From the NCBI GenBank assembly GCA_910583555.1, contig CAJTXO010000006.1, forward strand, positions 1 through 64,000: a stretch of DNA of 64,000 nt. Reading direction: 5' to 3'. The DNA is from an uncultured Eubacterium sp. GTDB lineage: Bacteria > Bacillota > Clostridia > Lachnospirales > Lachnospiraceae. A model generated the notes under the pieces. It had not been told where the DNA came from. It saw only the letters and a program-made list of their open reading frames with translations, and ran no database searches. Position 1 is the first letter of the stretch. Every line of letters starts with the position of its first letter. Positions 26,660 to 35,116 of this stretch are shown here, piece by piece. The position numbers were made by a program, and so were the translations under genes.

Positions 26660-27351
26660 CAGCAATACCTCCCATTCTCCCAGCAGAATTTTTTGAACGC
26701 CTCCTTTACCGTTTTCAAGTGATTTCTCGAAATTGGGATTTCCCGTTTCGAAAGATAGATCCGATCGCCACAGATTCGGTCCACCCATCGCAGATTCACA
26801 AGAAAACACCGATGCGTCCGCACAAAATCCACCTCCGCCAGTTCCTGCCCGAGCTCCTTCATCGATACCCGTATGAGATGTTGCGTCCCATCATTTACAA
26901 TTACCTTGCCGTATACGTGCTCTGACTGGATGTATAAAATCTTGCGGCTGTCGATCCTGCCGTCCACGTACACGGCCTTTTTCAAAACAGCACGGATTGC
27001 ATTTGTCATGACTTGACACAATTGTTCTCTCAAATACTTTTTATCCACAAACCCAAACACGCCTGTGCCAAAAGCCTGTCGCATCCGCTCCTCATGCCCT
27101 GTCACATATATGATCCGTATCTGTTCCTGTATCCCTTCCAGCCTTTGTTTTGTCTCAATCCCATTAATCCCCGGCATCTCGATATCAAGGATCAGAACAT
27201 CCAACTGGACAGAACTTGACAATACTTCATTCCCATCCTCAAACAATACAAATTCCGCCTGAAATCCCAAATCCCCCGCCAGTTCCCCGCAAATCTCCCG
27301 TATCTCCCTGCGCGTACTCTCCTCATCGTCGCAGATCCCAATGTTGATCAA
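26659..27351 (-). CDS. LytTR-family response regulator
   Basis: A 230-residue protein. The receiver has GICDDEESTR and the phosphoacceptor LILDIEMPGING. The LytTR DNA-binding domain has ILYIQSEHVYGKVIV and FVRTHRCFLVNLRWVD. The start overlaps the end of the upstream small membrane protein gene by 4 bases (ATGA), giving a tightly coupled trio with the kinase. Confidence 0.93.
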   Translation of the reverse strand: MINIGICDDEESTRREIREICGELAGDLGFQAEFVLFEDGNEVLSSSVQLDVLILDIEMPGINGIETKQRLEGIQEQIRIIYVTGHEERMRQAFGTGVFGFVDKKYLREQLCQVMTNAIRAVLKKAVYVDGRIDSRKILYIQSEHVYGKVIVNDGTQHLIRVSMKELGQELAEVDFVRTHRCFLVNLRWVDRICGDRIYLSKREIPISRNHLKTVKEAFKKFCWENGRYC

Positions 27352-27686
27352 AACCTCTCCTCCATCCTGTCGTAGTACTCATACAACTGCTGCACCCCGT
27401 TCTCCAATATGTAATAGTGGCGGATATACGGTATCAGCAGCACAAAAAACAGCAGACAGAGCGCCAGTACCGCCAGTTCCTGAATAAATAGGTTCACCAG
27501 GATCGACATGACCGCCAGCAGTGCAAACAAAACCGTGACGATCAGGTGGATCAGCCTCTCGTGCTGGAAAAACTGGATCTGCACGAGCATCTCCGCCCGG
27601 AATTTCTCCCATCCCCCCTCTGCCGTCTCTTCCCCCTCGGCAATCCGCCTGTAATACTCTAAATAATATTTCAATCTCTTCTCCAT
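27348..27686 (-). CDS. small two-helix membrane protein of the TCS operon
   Basis: A 112-residue protein. The soluble N-terminus (EKRLKYYLEYYRRIAEGEE) precedes two adjacent membrane helices (LIHLIVTVLFALLAVMSIL and LAVLALCLLFFVLLIPYI). A short C-terminal tail ends the protein. The start at 27686 is preferred because GGAGG abuts the earlier ATG at 27692. It is unrecognised. First place in the regulator-kinase operon suggests an accessory sensor or anchor. Confidence 0.7.
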   Translation of the reverse strand: MEKRLKYYLEYYRRIAEGEETAEGGWEKFRAEMLVQIQFFQHERLIHLIVTVLFALLAVMSILVNLFIQELAVLALCLLFFVLLIPYIRHYYILENGVQQLYEYYDRMEERF

Positions 27687-27774
27687 CTTCATCCTCCATT
27701 CCTTTTGCTGTCCGGAACCCGACATGACATACACGATCATGCCAGTCCACACGCAAACACACATTTTCTTCGTC

Positions 27775-29091
27775 TCATATTGTTATCAGCCGCCTCTTAT
27801 ACTCGTCCGGCAGCCGTTTCCCGCTCGCCGCCATCACCGTCCCCCGGTAAATATCCGACGCACGTATATCCTGCTCCAGCTTTCTTCGTCCCTCCGCGTC
27901 CAGCCGCTCCCTGTCCCGTGCAACCCTGGCGACCACGACCGTCTCCCCCGCGTCCCCTACCCGTCTCAGACACCCCGCCGCCTCTTTGCGCATACCAAGC
28001 AGCCGAATATACGGGAGCTGCCGCTCACGCTCCGTCGATTTCTCCACGCCGAGCAGCACCTGGAACACACAGCGGCAGATGCGCGTCATCGTAATGTGCT
28101 TCGCCTTGCAACGCGCCACAAAATCCGCAAACGATACCGACTCGTACAGGTACGCCCGGAACCGGCCGGCGATTTCCTCCGAAACGTCCTTAAACCGTTC
28201 CAGTTCGTCCCAATGGCTGCGGATTGCGTACGAACACGCCGCCCAAAACGGTTCCGAATCCAGAAAACACCCATACGCGGCGGCATATTCGGCAAAAACC
28301 CCGCACGCCCTCTCCGGTATCCCCGAAAAATCGCCTTCTGACATGTTTTCCCGAATCGCCGTCGCCGACAAAAATCCATCGCCGCCCGCTCCCCGCTCAT
28401 GGTACCCCATCCCCGCGCGCCGGATCGCCACCGGCTCCATGCGGGAATGCAAAAGTTCGGCCGCTTTAATATACTCCATGCCTAACAGGTTATTGGGGGC
28501 AAATAAATCCGACCGCCCCGCCATATCCACCGCCACTGGATCACCACACAAAGACTCCGACCAACTTCCCTGCCTTACGGCCCGCCAAAACGCCGCCTCC
28601 CGCGCCGCCGGATACGACATTCCCGATCTCACGAGCCGCGAAATTTCCATTTCAAACGACGCGAGATCCCCCGAACTCCCGGCAAAAAAGCGGCCCGCCT
28701 CCCGCAAAACCGCGACCTCCCCGCTCTCGCTGCCTAACCAGTTCTCACTGCCTAACCAACTCTCGCTGCCTAACCAACTCTCGTTGCCAAAGCAAAAGAA
28801 ATCCACAAAGGAAAGCGACTCCAGCGCCAGGATCCCGCCGTACGCGAAATCCTGCGCGCTCGAGATCCCGAATCTGACCGGAAGTTCAAACACCAGATCC
28901 GCGCCCTCCAAAAGCGCCATGCGCGCGCGCGTGTACTTATCCACGACGGCCGGCGCCCCGCGCTGGACGAAATCGCCGTTCATCACCGCCACGACCGTAT
29001 CGGCGCCCGTCTTCTCCCTCACCTCCCGGATCATGTACTTGTGCCCCTCATGAAATGGATTATATTCGCAAATAATACCCGCCACCGCCAT
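27775..29091 (-). CDS. tmcAL: tRNA(Met) cytidine acetate ligase TmcAL
   Basis: A 438-residue nucleotidyltransferase-fold enzyme that acetylates the wobble cytidine of elongator tRNA-Met using acetate and ATP. The N-terminus has the HxGH-type motif in EYNPFHEGHKYMI and then VAVMNGDFVQRG. Mid-protein segments include LLGMEYIKAAELL and SATAIRENM. It is slightly long for the family because an 18-bp repeat adds WLGSE/N units near residue 105. The gene is visibly more GC-rich than its neighbours. Confidence 0.9.
   Translation of the reverse strand: MAVAGIICEYNPFHEGHKYMIREVREKTGADTVVAVMNGDFVQRGAPAVVDKYTRARMALLEGADLVFELPVRFGISSAQDFAYGGILALESLSFVDFFCFGNESWLGSESWLGSENWLGSESGEVAVLREAGRFFAGSSGDLASFEMEISRLVRSGMSYPAAREAAFWRAVRQGSWSESLCGDPVAVDMAGRSDLFAPNNLLGMEYIKAAELLHSRMEPVAIRRAGMGYHERGAGGDGFLSATAIRENMSEGDFSGIPERACGVFAEYAAAYGCFLDSEPFWAACSYAIRSHWDELERFKDVSEEIAGRFRAYLYESVSFADFVARCKAKHITMTRICRCVFQVLLGVEKSTERERQLPYIRLLGMRKEAAGCLRRVGDAGETVVVARVARDRERLDAEGRRKLEQDIRASDIYRGTVMAASGKRLPDEYKRRLITI
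28726..28788 (-). repeat. 18-bp tandem repeat inside tmcAL, about 3.5 copies
   Basis: Units begin at 28726, 28744, 28762 and 28780 (partial), each close to CTCGCTGCCTAACCAACT on the plus strand. They are in frame and encode repeated SWLGSE/NWLGSE hexapeptides. The repeat is likely a length-variable surface loop. Confidence 0.85.
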
Positions 29092-29227
29092 ATCTCGGAT
29101 CCCGCCTTTCTACTTTACTTACCTTCTACATAAAATACACATAAGATCGCTGCATAAAAATCTCATAAACCGCTTTACAAATCATTAATTTTATGATACC
29201 ATTTATACACCAAATAGGCAACCGTCT

Positions 29228-29240
29228 CTCCCGATGGGAG
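29228..29240 (+). promoter_or_regulatory. hairpin covering the ribosome binding site
   Basis: CTCCC (29228-29232) can pair with GGGAG (29236-29240) around GAT, hiding part of the GGGAGGG site nine bases before the start at 29249. It is short, so the regulatory meaning is uncertain. Confidence 0.4.
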
Positions 29241-29248
29241 GGATTATC

Positions 29249-30037
29249 ATGAAGCACGTATTACGCAACTTTATTCACTTATATCTGGTACTTCTTATCG
29301 TTCTGAGCAGTTTCTGTTCATTCAGCCGCCCGGCACAGGGCGCAGCGAGAAAAACACCAGTATTTATCATCTTGACAAACTACAGCAAAACGCTGGACAT
29401 CGGAAGGGAATTTTATGTTGGGGCCATTGTATCCAACGGCGCATCCCCGAAATGGAGAAGCAGCAATTCCAAAGTCGCGTCCGTAAACACGTACGGTCTG
29501 GTCACTGCGAAGAAAAACGGAAAAGCAAAGATCACGGCAAAAGTATCCGGCGCGGAAGCAAGCTGTACCGTAACCGTAAACAAAACGAGGATCCAGCTAA
29601 GCCAGTCCTCGCTATCTTTAGAACACGGGGAAACCGCACGTCTGAAAGCGACGGCATCCAACGGTTCCCAGATCCAGTTCAAATCCAAAAAAACAAGCGT
29701 GGCCACCGTATCCGAAAACGGAACGGTCTGCGGTGAAAAACCGGGAAGCACTTACATTACCGTAACGGCAGATCACACAAAGGCGACCTGCCGCGTGAAG
29801 GTAAAAAAACCGACGATCACACTGAGCCACACAAAAGTCACGTTATCCCCCGACTCCGAATTTACGCTGCATGCCAAGATTTCTTCGGGACTCAGCCCTC
29901 AGTGGAAATCGAGCAAATCAAGCGTCGCCTCAGTAGACGACAACGGACGGATCTACGCCAACAAAGCGGGAACCGCCCGCATCAGCGTAAAACTGGACGG
30001 GGTAACGAAATACTGTACTATAAAAGTAACCAAGTAA
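29249..30037 (+). CDS. secreted protein with three bacterial Ig-like (BIG2) domains
   Basis: A 262-residue protein. It has a signal peptide (LVLLIVLSSFCSFSRPAQGA) and then three BIG2-type repeats of ~75 residues. The repeats are marked by WRSSNSKVASVNTYGLVTA, KSKKTSVATVSENGTVCG and WKSSKSSVASVDDNGRIYA. It has no anchor motif, so it is secreted or non-covalently attached. The start at 29249 follows GGGAGGGATTATC. It converges with the arylsulfotransferase-like gene. Confidence 0.88.
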   Translation: MKHVLRNFIHLYLVLLIVLSSFCSFSRPAQGAARKTPVFIILTNYSKTLDIGREFYVGAIVSNGASPKWRSSNSKVASVNTYGLVTAKKNGKAKITAKVSGAEASCTVTVNKTRIQLSQSSLSLEHGETARLKATASNGSQIQFKSKKTSVATVSENGTVCGEKPGSTYITVTADHTKATCRVKVKKPTITLSHTKVTLSPDSEFTLHAKISSGLSPQWKSSKSSVASVDDNGRIYANKAGTARISVKLDGVTKYCTIKVTK

Positions 30038-30089
30038 AAATATCAAAAGCTAGCAAATAATACGAAATATCAGGGGAGGGCACGGCTGC

Positions 30090-32120
30090 CTATCTGGTCA
30101 CAAAATGCTTACCCGTATCGTACACTTCCCCGTCATAGCGGATCCATAACTCATACCTGCCAGCCGGCAGCGTTTCCACCGTAGCCGCGACATAATAAAC
30201 CTTACTCGCGAACACTTCCGATTTTTGCTCCGTATCCGTAAAATCACTCTCCCACAGTTCATCCCCTTTAAAGTATACCTTTTCCACTTTGTGATCCTTC
30301 GCCCGGATACAGATCAGATCATCCATATAGCAAAAATCCATCTCTTTGCGCATCTGTAAACTAAGGCGTTTTATAACGCCTTCCAGCACATCCGCGCTCT
30401 CCACCTTCACCGGCGGCTCCAGGTGCCCCTTCCGGTATGGCTGGCCGATCGGCAGGACCTCTTCCATCCCGCCCCCGCTCACGTCAAACGGATAGGCCTT
30501 GAAAAACCCGTCCCGCGTCAGATACCGGTTCACCTCTTCCCCCGTATCAAAATCCCACTCGTAAATGAGCGCCTTATCCCCCTGCCCGGCAGAGCAGGCA
30601 GCGCCCGCCATACTGAACACCCGGCGGCTGTCTCTGTCAAACCAGACATTGGAACGAGTCGGCGAAAGTGCGCACGAAAATACTTTCGTCGTCTCCACCG
30701 TGAAATTTTCCTCATCCACTTTATAAAAACAGGCAAAAGAATCTGTTTTCCCGTCAAACCAGGTAACCTTCCGCTTCGTATTGCAATGATTGTCAAACAG
30801 CATGATCTCGATTACATGCTCCTGCCCTTTTTCCGTCAGGCCGGTATCGACGATCTCCACGGCGTGCTGCTGGAGAAAATAGTGGAAATCCTCACCGACC
30901 GGGCGCAGCACCCGGTCCGCCAGTTCCGTGCCGGCGTACACTTCCGGATGCGTCATGAGCCAGACGATCTTCTCTTCTTTTAGATCAAATTTGACGACCG
31001 TGGACACATTCCGCAGCGAGAGTATGAGATACCTCTCATCCTGACAATAGATGCGGTTCAGGTGTGCCCAGTCATATTTTTTTTGCAATTCTTTCGGAAA
31101 ATAGTCGCCGAGATTATACATATGAACCGTTTGGCCCCGGCTCCGGTCATACGCCAGCATCGTCCCCTCCATCAGCTTCTCTTCCAGGGAACTCGTCGCG
31201 CCCAGTATGATGTTACCCTCTGTTCCAGCCTGCGCCACCGCCCAGTGATGCACGCCTTCCTTCACATAGTACGTCTCACGCACCCGGCCCATATAATCCA
31301 TATCATACAAAACGAGCGCGTGCGGATTATTGTACGTGGGACGGTTGATATTCCGGTCGGTAAAAAGGAACCGTCCATCCGGCAGCGGATAAACCCCGTA
31401 CTGTCTGGGCGTCCTCGACAGCAGAAAGCGGATATCCCCATTTACGTCAAACGCGTACGTACTGCTGCTGTAACCGCCGGTCACAAACACAAATGGCATC
31501 GCGGTATTTTCGTCTTTCCGCACCGACTCCACCATCGTATCCAGTCTTTTCATCGCCCGGACCGGAATGATGACGTCCCTTTCTGCCGCGGGTTTCCCAT
31601 TTTCGTCCAGCAGTTCGAGATGCACAGTATTTTCCCATGCGGCGTACAGGCCAAACACAGGAACCCTGTGCCGCGTGGTATAGCGGGTCAGCGTCTGCGT
31701 AAAAGAACTTCCCGGCGTTTTTCCCCTGACGGTATAGCGCACACGGTACTTTTCTTCCGTTTCAAACAAAATCAGGCAGCAAAGCGGCGACAACCCATAT
31801 GGATTGCGGATCGCAAGCACCGAATCAAAAGTAAAATGGAACCGGTCCAAAAGCGATTCGATCGCCTGCTCTCTCTGCCACGTATCGACTGGCCTGATCC
31901 ACCATCTGCCAAGATTCGTACGCGTGATCTTCTGTGGAAATGCCTGTGCCAGCTTTTTGTCACCACGGACCTGATAACGCAGCCATCTTCCGTCACGCAA
32001 AACATCCTCTTTCTTTTTCTGACTGGCACGGATCCGGGGACTAACCGGCTCAAACCGCGCAGCCAAACTATATAAACGATCAACTCCCCTTTGCTTCACT
32101 TTCGATAAAAAGACTCTCAT
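30090..32120 (-). CDS. arylsulfate sulfotransferase-like protein (full length, catalytic residues present)
   Basis: A 676-residue protein. An N-terminal Ig-like domain of the arylsulfotransferase family lies at ~90-195, followed by a beta-propeller. Residues comparable to the active site of the E. coli enzyme are visible: HH at 291-292, DWAHLN at 350-355, SLRN with Arg370, and QQHA with His419, which matches the sulfo-histidine position. There is no signal peptide, whereas the E. coli enzyme is periplasmic. The start at 32120 follows AGAGGTATGT. Known members move sulfate from one phenol ester to another. The nearby PAPS genes suggest a sulfation role. Confidence 0.85.
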   Translation of the reverse strand: MRVFLSKVKQRGVDRLYSLAARFEPVSPRIRASQKKKEDVLRDGRWLRYQVRGDKKLAQAFPQKITRTNLGRWWIRPVDTWQREQAIESLLDRFHFTFDSVLAIRNPYGLSPLCCLILFETEEKYRVRYTVRGKTPGSSFTQTLTRYTTRHRVPVFGLYAAWENTVHLELLDENGKPAAERDVIIPVRAMKRLDTMVESVRKDENTAMPFVFVTGGYSSSTYAFDVNGDIRFLLSRTPRQYGVYPLPDGRFLFTDRNINRPTYNNPHALVLYDMDYMGRVRETYYVKEGVHHWAVAQAGTEGNIILGATSSLEEKLMEGTMLAYDRSRGQTVHMYNLGDYFPKELQKKYDWAHLNRIYCQDERYLILSLRNVSTVVKFDLKEEKIVWLMTHPEVYAGTELADRVLRPVGEDFHYFLQQHAVEIVDTGLTEKGQEHVIEIMLFDNHCNTKRKVTWFDGKTDSFACFYKVDEENFTVETTKVFSCALSPTRSNVWFDRDSRRVFSMAGAACSAGQGDKALIYEWDFDTGEEVNRYLTRDGFFKAYPFDVSGGGMEEVLPIGQPYRKGHLEPPVKVESADVLEGVIKRLSLQMRKEMDFCYMDDLICIRAKDHKVEKVYFKGDELWESDFTDTEQKSEVFASKVYYVAATVETLPAGRYELWIRYDGEVYDTGKHFVTR

Positions 32121-32198
32121 ACATACCTCTTTCTGTCCTGTCATATTCTTTCTTTCCCCGCATAAAATGAAAAGAACATCTGGAAAGGGGAAAAGCGG

Positions 32199-32999
32199 AT
32201 GAAACAAAATAGAATTTATTCTTATCCGGAAATGGAAAAAAAACTTCTTAAATGGAAAAACCTGCACTCCTCCGATGGGTTCCATGTCGGATCCCTCGGA
32301 CTTACATACGGCAAACGACACATTTATGTGTGTCATATAGGCGCAGAGGACGCAAAATACCAGTTCGTCGTAACAGCGTCCATCCACGGCAGGGAATACA
32401 TCAATACCACTCTGCTCCTGCACATGATCGCGTATTACCGCAAGCATCCCTGGAAACATATCCGCGTGTCGTTTATCCCGATGGCAAATCCCGATGGCGT
32501 GACGATCTCCATGAACACCGACGCCCACAAGTGGAAGGAAAATGGAAACGGCATTGACTTAAACCGCAATTTTCCGTGCGGTTTCGGCCTCTCGCCCGAC
32601 CTCAAAAAGCGTAATCCCGGAGGCTCACCGGCAGACCAGCTGGAAACACAGTATCTCATGGAATTTATCAATTCCCTGACGGCCCCTCTCGGAGTGATCC
32701 ACTACCACTCCCGCGGTAATGTCATTTTTTACGACTACAATGTTACCGGATCCCTGAGGAACCAGATCGTCCAGCTCGCCGACTCCGCTCACAAAACAAC
32801 CGGATATAAACTTGTCCACGGCTCAAAAGACACGAAACCGGCCGGCGGTTTCGGAGATTGGTGTGTCTATGAAAAAAAGATACCATCCATCACCATCGAA
32901 ACGGGATTTCTGAAAACGCCCGTGCCCAGATGGCAGCTAAACGGCATCTGCGACAGAAACCTATTTCTGCTTCGTGATCTTTTTGCCCGTATCCTGTAA
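32199..32999 (+). CDS. M14-family zinc carboxypeptidase
   Basis: A 266-residue enzyme with the M14 zinc motif SIHGREY (His and Glu ligands) and NPDGV, DLNRNFP and the third-ligand segment HYHSRG. The catalytic Glu is in SITIETG. It has no signal peptide and no extra domain. Members include gamma-D-glutamyl-diaminopimelate peptidases that trim muropeptides; the substrate here is unknown. It sits inside the sulfation locus on the opposite strand. Its 3' end overlaps the convergent gene by 39 bases. Confidence 0.88.
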   Translation: MKQNRIYSYPEMEKKLLKWKNLHSSDGFHVGSLGLTYGKRHIYVCHIGAEDAKYQFVVTASIHGREYINTTLLLHMIAYYRKHPWKHIRVSFIPMANPDGVTISMNTDAHKWKENGNGIDLNRNFPCGFGLSPDLKKRNPGGSPADQLETQYLMEFINSLTAPLGVIHYHSRGNVIFYDYNVTGSLRNQIVQLADSAHKTTGYKLVHGSKDTKPAGGFGDWCVYEKKIPSITIETGFLKTPVPRWQLNGICDRNLFLLRDLFARIL

Positions 33000-34466
33000 T
33001 TTATCACCCAGCCATACACATACGTCATAGGTATCCGCCGGAAGTACGTCAAGCCAGATCGCCATCCCCTGCCCGGCCCCATCCGTACCACCTGCCGGCT
33101 GGTATGTATCTGCGGCCTTTACCTCCCAGATACACGTCTTCCCGCGGAAACAGACTCCCGTCACCGCCGAATCGGACGGATAAACGTATAAAATATCCTC
33201 CTGCATCTCAAAATGAACATCTGCCTCTGTAACCGGAACCACACCCGGAACATCAGGCTCCTCCTGCAAAAGAATCGGGCGACGCACATCACCAACAATA
33301 TAATTGCTATTTTTCACGAGTGCTTTTGACAACGACGTCTGATCAAAAAAGCACTCATACGCGCGGAATATTCCAGAAATCCCCGCCAGCGCCACACTCA
33401 CCGAATCCTGTCCTTCCTCACCGAACAGACTGACACTCTTCGATTCCAGTACTTTTTCACCCGTCTCGCGGTCGATTTCCATAATGATTTTTTCTCCGCC
33501 TGATTCAGAACCTGATGCGGCAGTACCATCCTCGATGGAATGATCTCTGCCTGAATTTCCCCCGGCAAAATCGCTTTCATCGGAACTCCTTGCGGCAGAA
33601 TTTCCCGCCACCACAAGCAGGTTCCCACCCTGCGTATTCTCGATCGCGTAATTGACACCTTCATCCACCAGGTAAGTCCGGCCGACCCTGCCGAGAAAAT
33701 CCATGTCATACATCTGGACCGCATTCGGGACGCGGTCGTCGATACATAAAAATCTCCCTTTGGAAAGCGGAAAAATCCCGCATCCCTCCAGTTTTCTCGC
33801 CAGATAATAGCGCACTCGCCCCTCCCGGTCGAGCACAAACGGCCAAAAGCTGCTGCCGCCGGATACAAGTGTATTGCAAAAGTCCTGCACCTTCTGTTTT
33901 TCTTTTATCTCTATCACCTCGGGCAAACCCTGGGGGAGCGGTTTCGTACTCAGTGAAAACTCCCGGCAGTCACAGGATTCGCCATTCTCATCCAAAAGCT
34001 CTATGACCACTTCCGTTTCCCTGCCCGGATAAAGTCCGAGGATCGGAATCCGATGCCGTTTTTCCGCCGGGTACTCAAATACGAAACTGGTCTGTTCCGA
34101 ATCTCCCCGCACGGTCGCCCTCACCCGATAATCCATGATGGTCGTAAACAGCGCGAGCGCCGTCAATGGCGCCTCTCCAAACGGATCTTCCACGATGAGC
34201 ATTTTATTGAACTTATATTTGTCACTCCGAAGCTGCATTTCCAAAAACCAGTCCTTTGCCTGGGATGTCAGGGAATACATCTTCTTTCCTTCGATATTCG
34301 TACGGATGGAATCCGTCTGTTCGCGCTTAAACATGCTTTCGTATTCCAGGGATCCCTTCTCGACCCACTCGGAAGGGCGGATCGTGATCACTCCTCCGTT
34401 ATCATGGAGTACTTCTTTTTTACCGGCTCCCATATCCATACCGATCTTTCTCAACAAATTAATCAT
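32961..34466 (-). CDS. shortened arylsulfotransferase-like protein, catalytic region absent
   Basis: A 501-residue paralogue of the protein at 30090. It keeps the N-terminal Ig-like domain (MLIVEDPFGEAPLTALALF, VRATVRGDSEQTSF), the first propeller blades (GIFPLSKGRFLCIDDR, MYDMDFLGRVGRTY) and the C-terminal sandwich. It lacks the DWxHxN, SLRN and QH segments, about 170 residues in total, and has a Ser/Gly-rich stretch instead. It is probably non-catalytic, perhaps a binding partner. The start at 34466 is 8 bases after cysC, with ATGAGGTAAACT as ribosome binding site. Confidence 0.75.
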   Translation of the reverse strand: MINLLRKIGMDMGAGKKEVLHDNGGVITIRPSEWVEKGSLEYESMFKREQTDSIRTNIEGKKMYSLTSQAKDWFLEMQLRSDKYKFNKMLIVEDPFGEAPLTALALFTTIMDYRVRATVRGDSEQTSFVFEYPAEKRHRIPILGLYPGRETEVVIELLDENGESCDCREFSLSTKPLPQGLPEVIEIKEKQKVQDFCNTLVSGGSSFWPFVLDREGRVRYYLARKLEGCGIFPLSKGRFLCIDDRVPNAVQMYDMDFLGRVGRTYLVDEGVNYAIENTQGGNLLVVAGNSAARSSDESDFAGGNSGRDHSIEDGTAASGSESGGEKIIMEIDRETGEKVLESKSVSLFGEEGQDSVSVALAGISGIFRAYECFFDQTSLSKALVKNSNYIVGDVRRPILLQEEPDVPGVVPVTEADVHFEMQEDILYVYPSDSAVTGVCFRGKTCIWEVKAADTYQPAGGTDGAGQGMAIWLDVLPADTYDVCVWLGDKLQDTGKKITKQK

Positions 34467-34474
34467 AGTTTACC

Positions 34475-35077
34475 TCATAACCCAATACTTTTTCTCCTGC
34501 AGATCTCATCGTATACCTGTCTCGCGCATTCCACCGCTGTATGTTCCACCGTATCCAAAATAATTTCCGGATCGGACGGCTCCTCATACGCGGAGTCCTT
34601 TCCGGTAAAATGGGAGATCTCCTTTTTGTACAATCCTTTGGGATCGCGCTGCATGCAGGTTTCAAAATCCGTATTTACATACACCTCGATAAAGTTCCCC
34701 TCTCCGGCCCGCTCCCTCGCAAACTGTCTCATCTTCCGAAACGGCGAGATAAAAGACACGAGCGTGATCAGGCCGGCATCCTGAAACAGCGCGGCGATCT
34801 CACTGATCCGGCGGATATTTTCGTTGCGGTCCTCGTCAGAGAAACCGAGGTCGGAATTGATCCCACAGCGGATATTGTCCCCATCCAGCAGATAAACGGC
34901 CTTTCCCGCTTCGTTCAGCATTTTTTCAAGCTCCACCGCGATCGTCGATTTACCGGATCCCGAAAGCCCGGTAAACCAAACGACCAATCCCTGCTGTTTC
35001 AGCACGGAACAGCGGGCCTCATACGAAACCTTGCCGCTGTGCCACACTACATTTTCGTTTTTCGCGCCCAAAGACAC
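34475..35077 (-). CDS. cysC: adenylylsulfate kinase CysC
   Basis: A 200-residue enzyme that phosphorylates APS to PAPS. The P-loop is GLSGSGKST. Family motifs DGDNIRCGINSDLGFS, FISPFRKMR and DPKGLYKK are all intact. The start is GTG at 35077, nine bases after GGAGG. It lies in the cysD-cysNC-cysC-sulfotransferase-like operon. It supplies the kinase activity that the degenerate C-terminal domain of cysNC may lack. Confidence 0.95.
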   Translation of the reverse strand: MSLGAKNENVVWHSGKVSYEARCSVLKQQGLVVWFTGLSGSGKSTIAVELEKMLNEAGKAVYLLDGDNIRCGINSDLGFSDEDRNENIRRISEIAALFQDAGLITLVSFISPFRKMRQFARERAGEGNFIEVYVNTDFETCMQRDPKGLYKKEISHFTGKDSAYEEPSDPEIILDTVEHTAVECARQVYDEICRRKSIGL

Positions 35078-35116
35078 AACCCCAAACCTCCTTCTATCAG
35101 TCCTGACGAATCATCT

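Noticed and set aside
27986..29053. 355-codon plus-strand frame opposite tmcAL
   Set aside because: It is a shadow of a GC-rich gene, with Ser/Arg/Pro-rich nonsense composition.
29092..29248. Riboswitch upstream of the BIG2-domain gene
   Set aside because: Only a 5-bp hairpin over the ribosome binding site is visible. No conserved riboswitch core was recognised.
31062..32075. 337-codon plus-strand frame opposite the arylsulfotransferase-like gene
   Set aside because: It is His/Arg-rich shadow sequence with no ribosome binding site. The minus-strand frame has family motifs.
32121..32528. N-terminal extension of the arylsulfotransferase-like protein
   Set aside because: The extra ~136 residues are antisense to the peptidase gene, look non-coding, and a good ribosome binding site precedes 32120.
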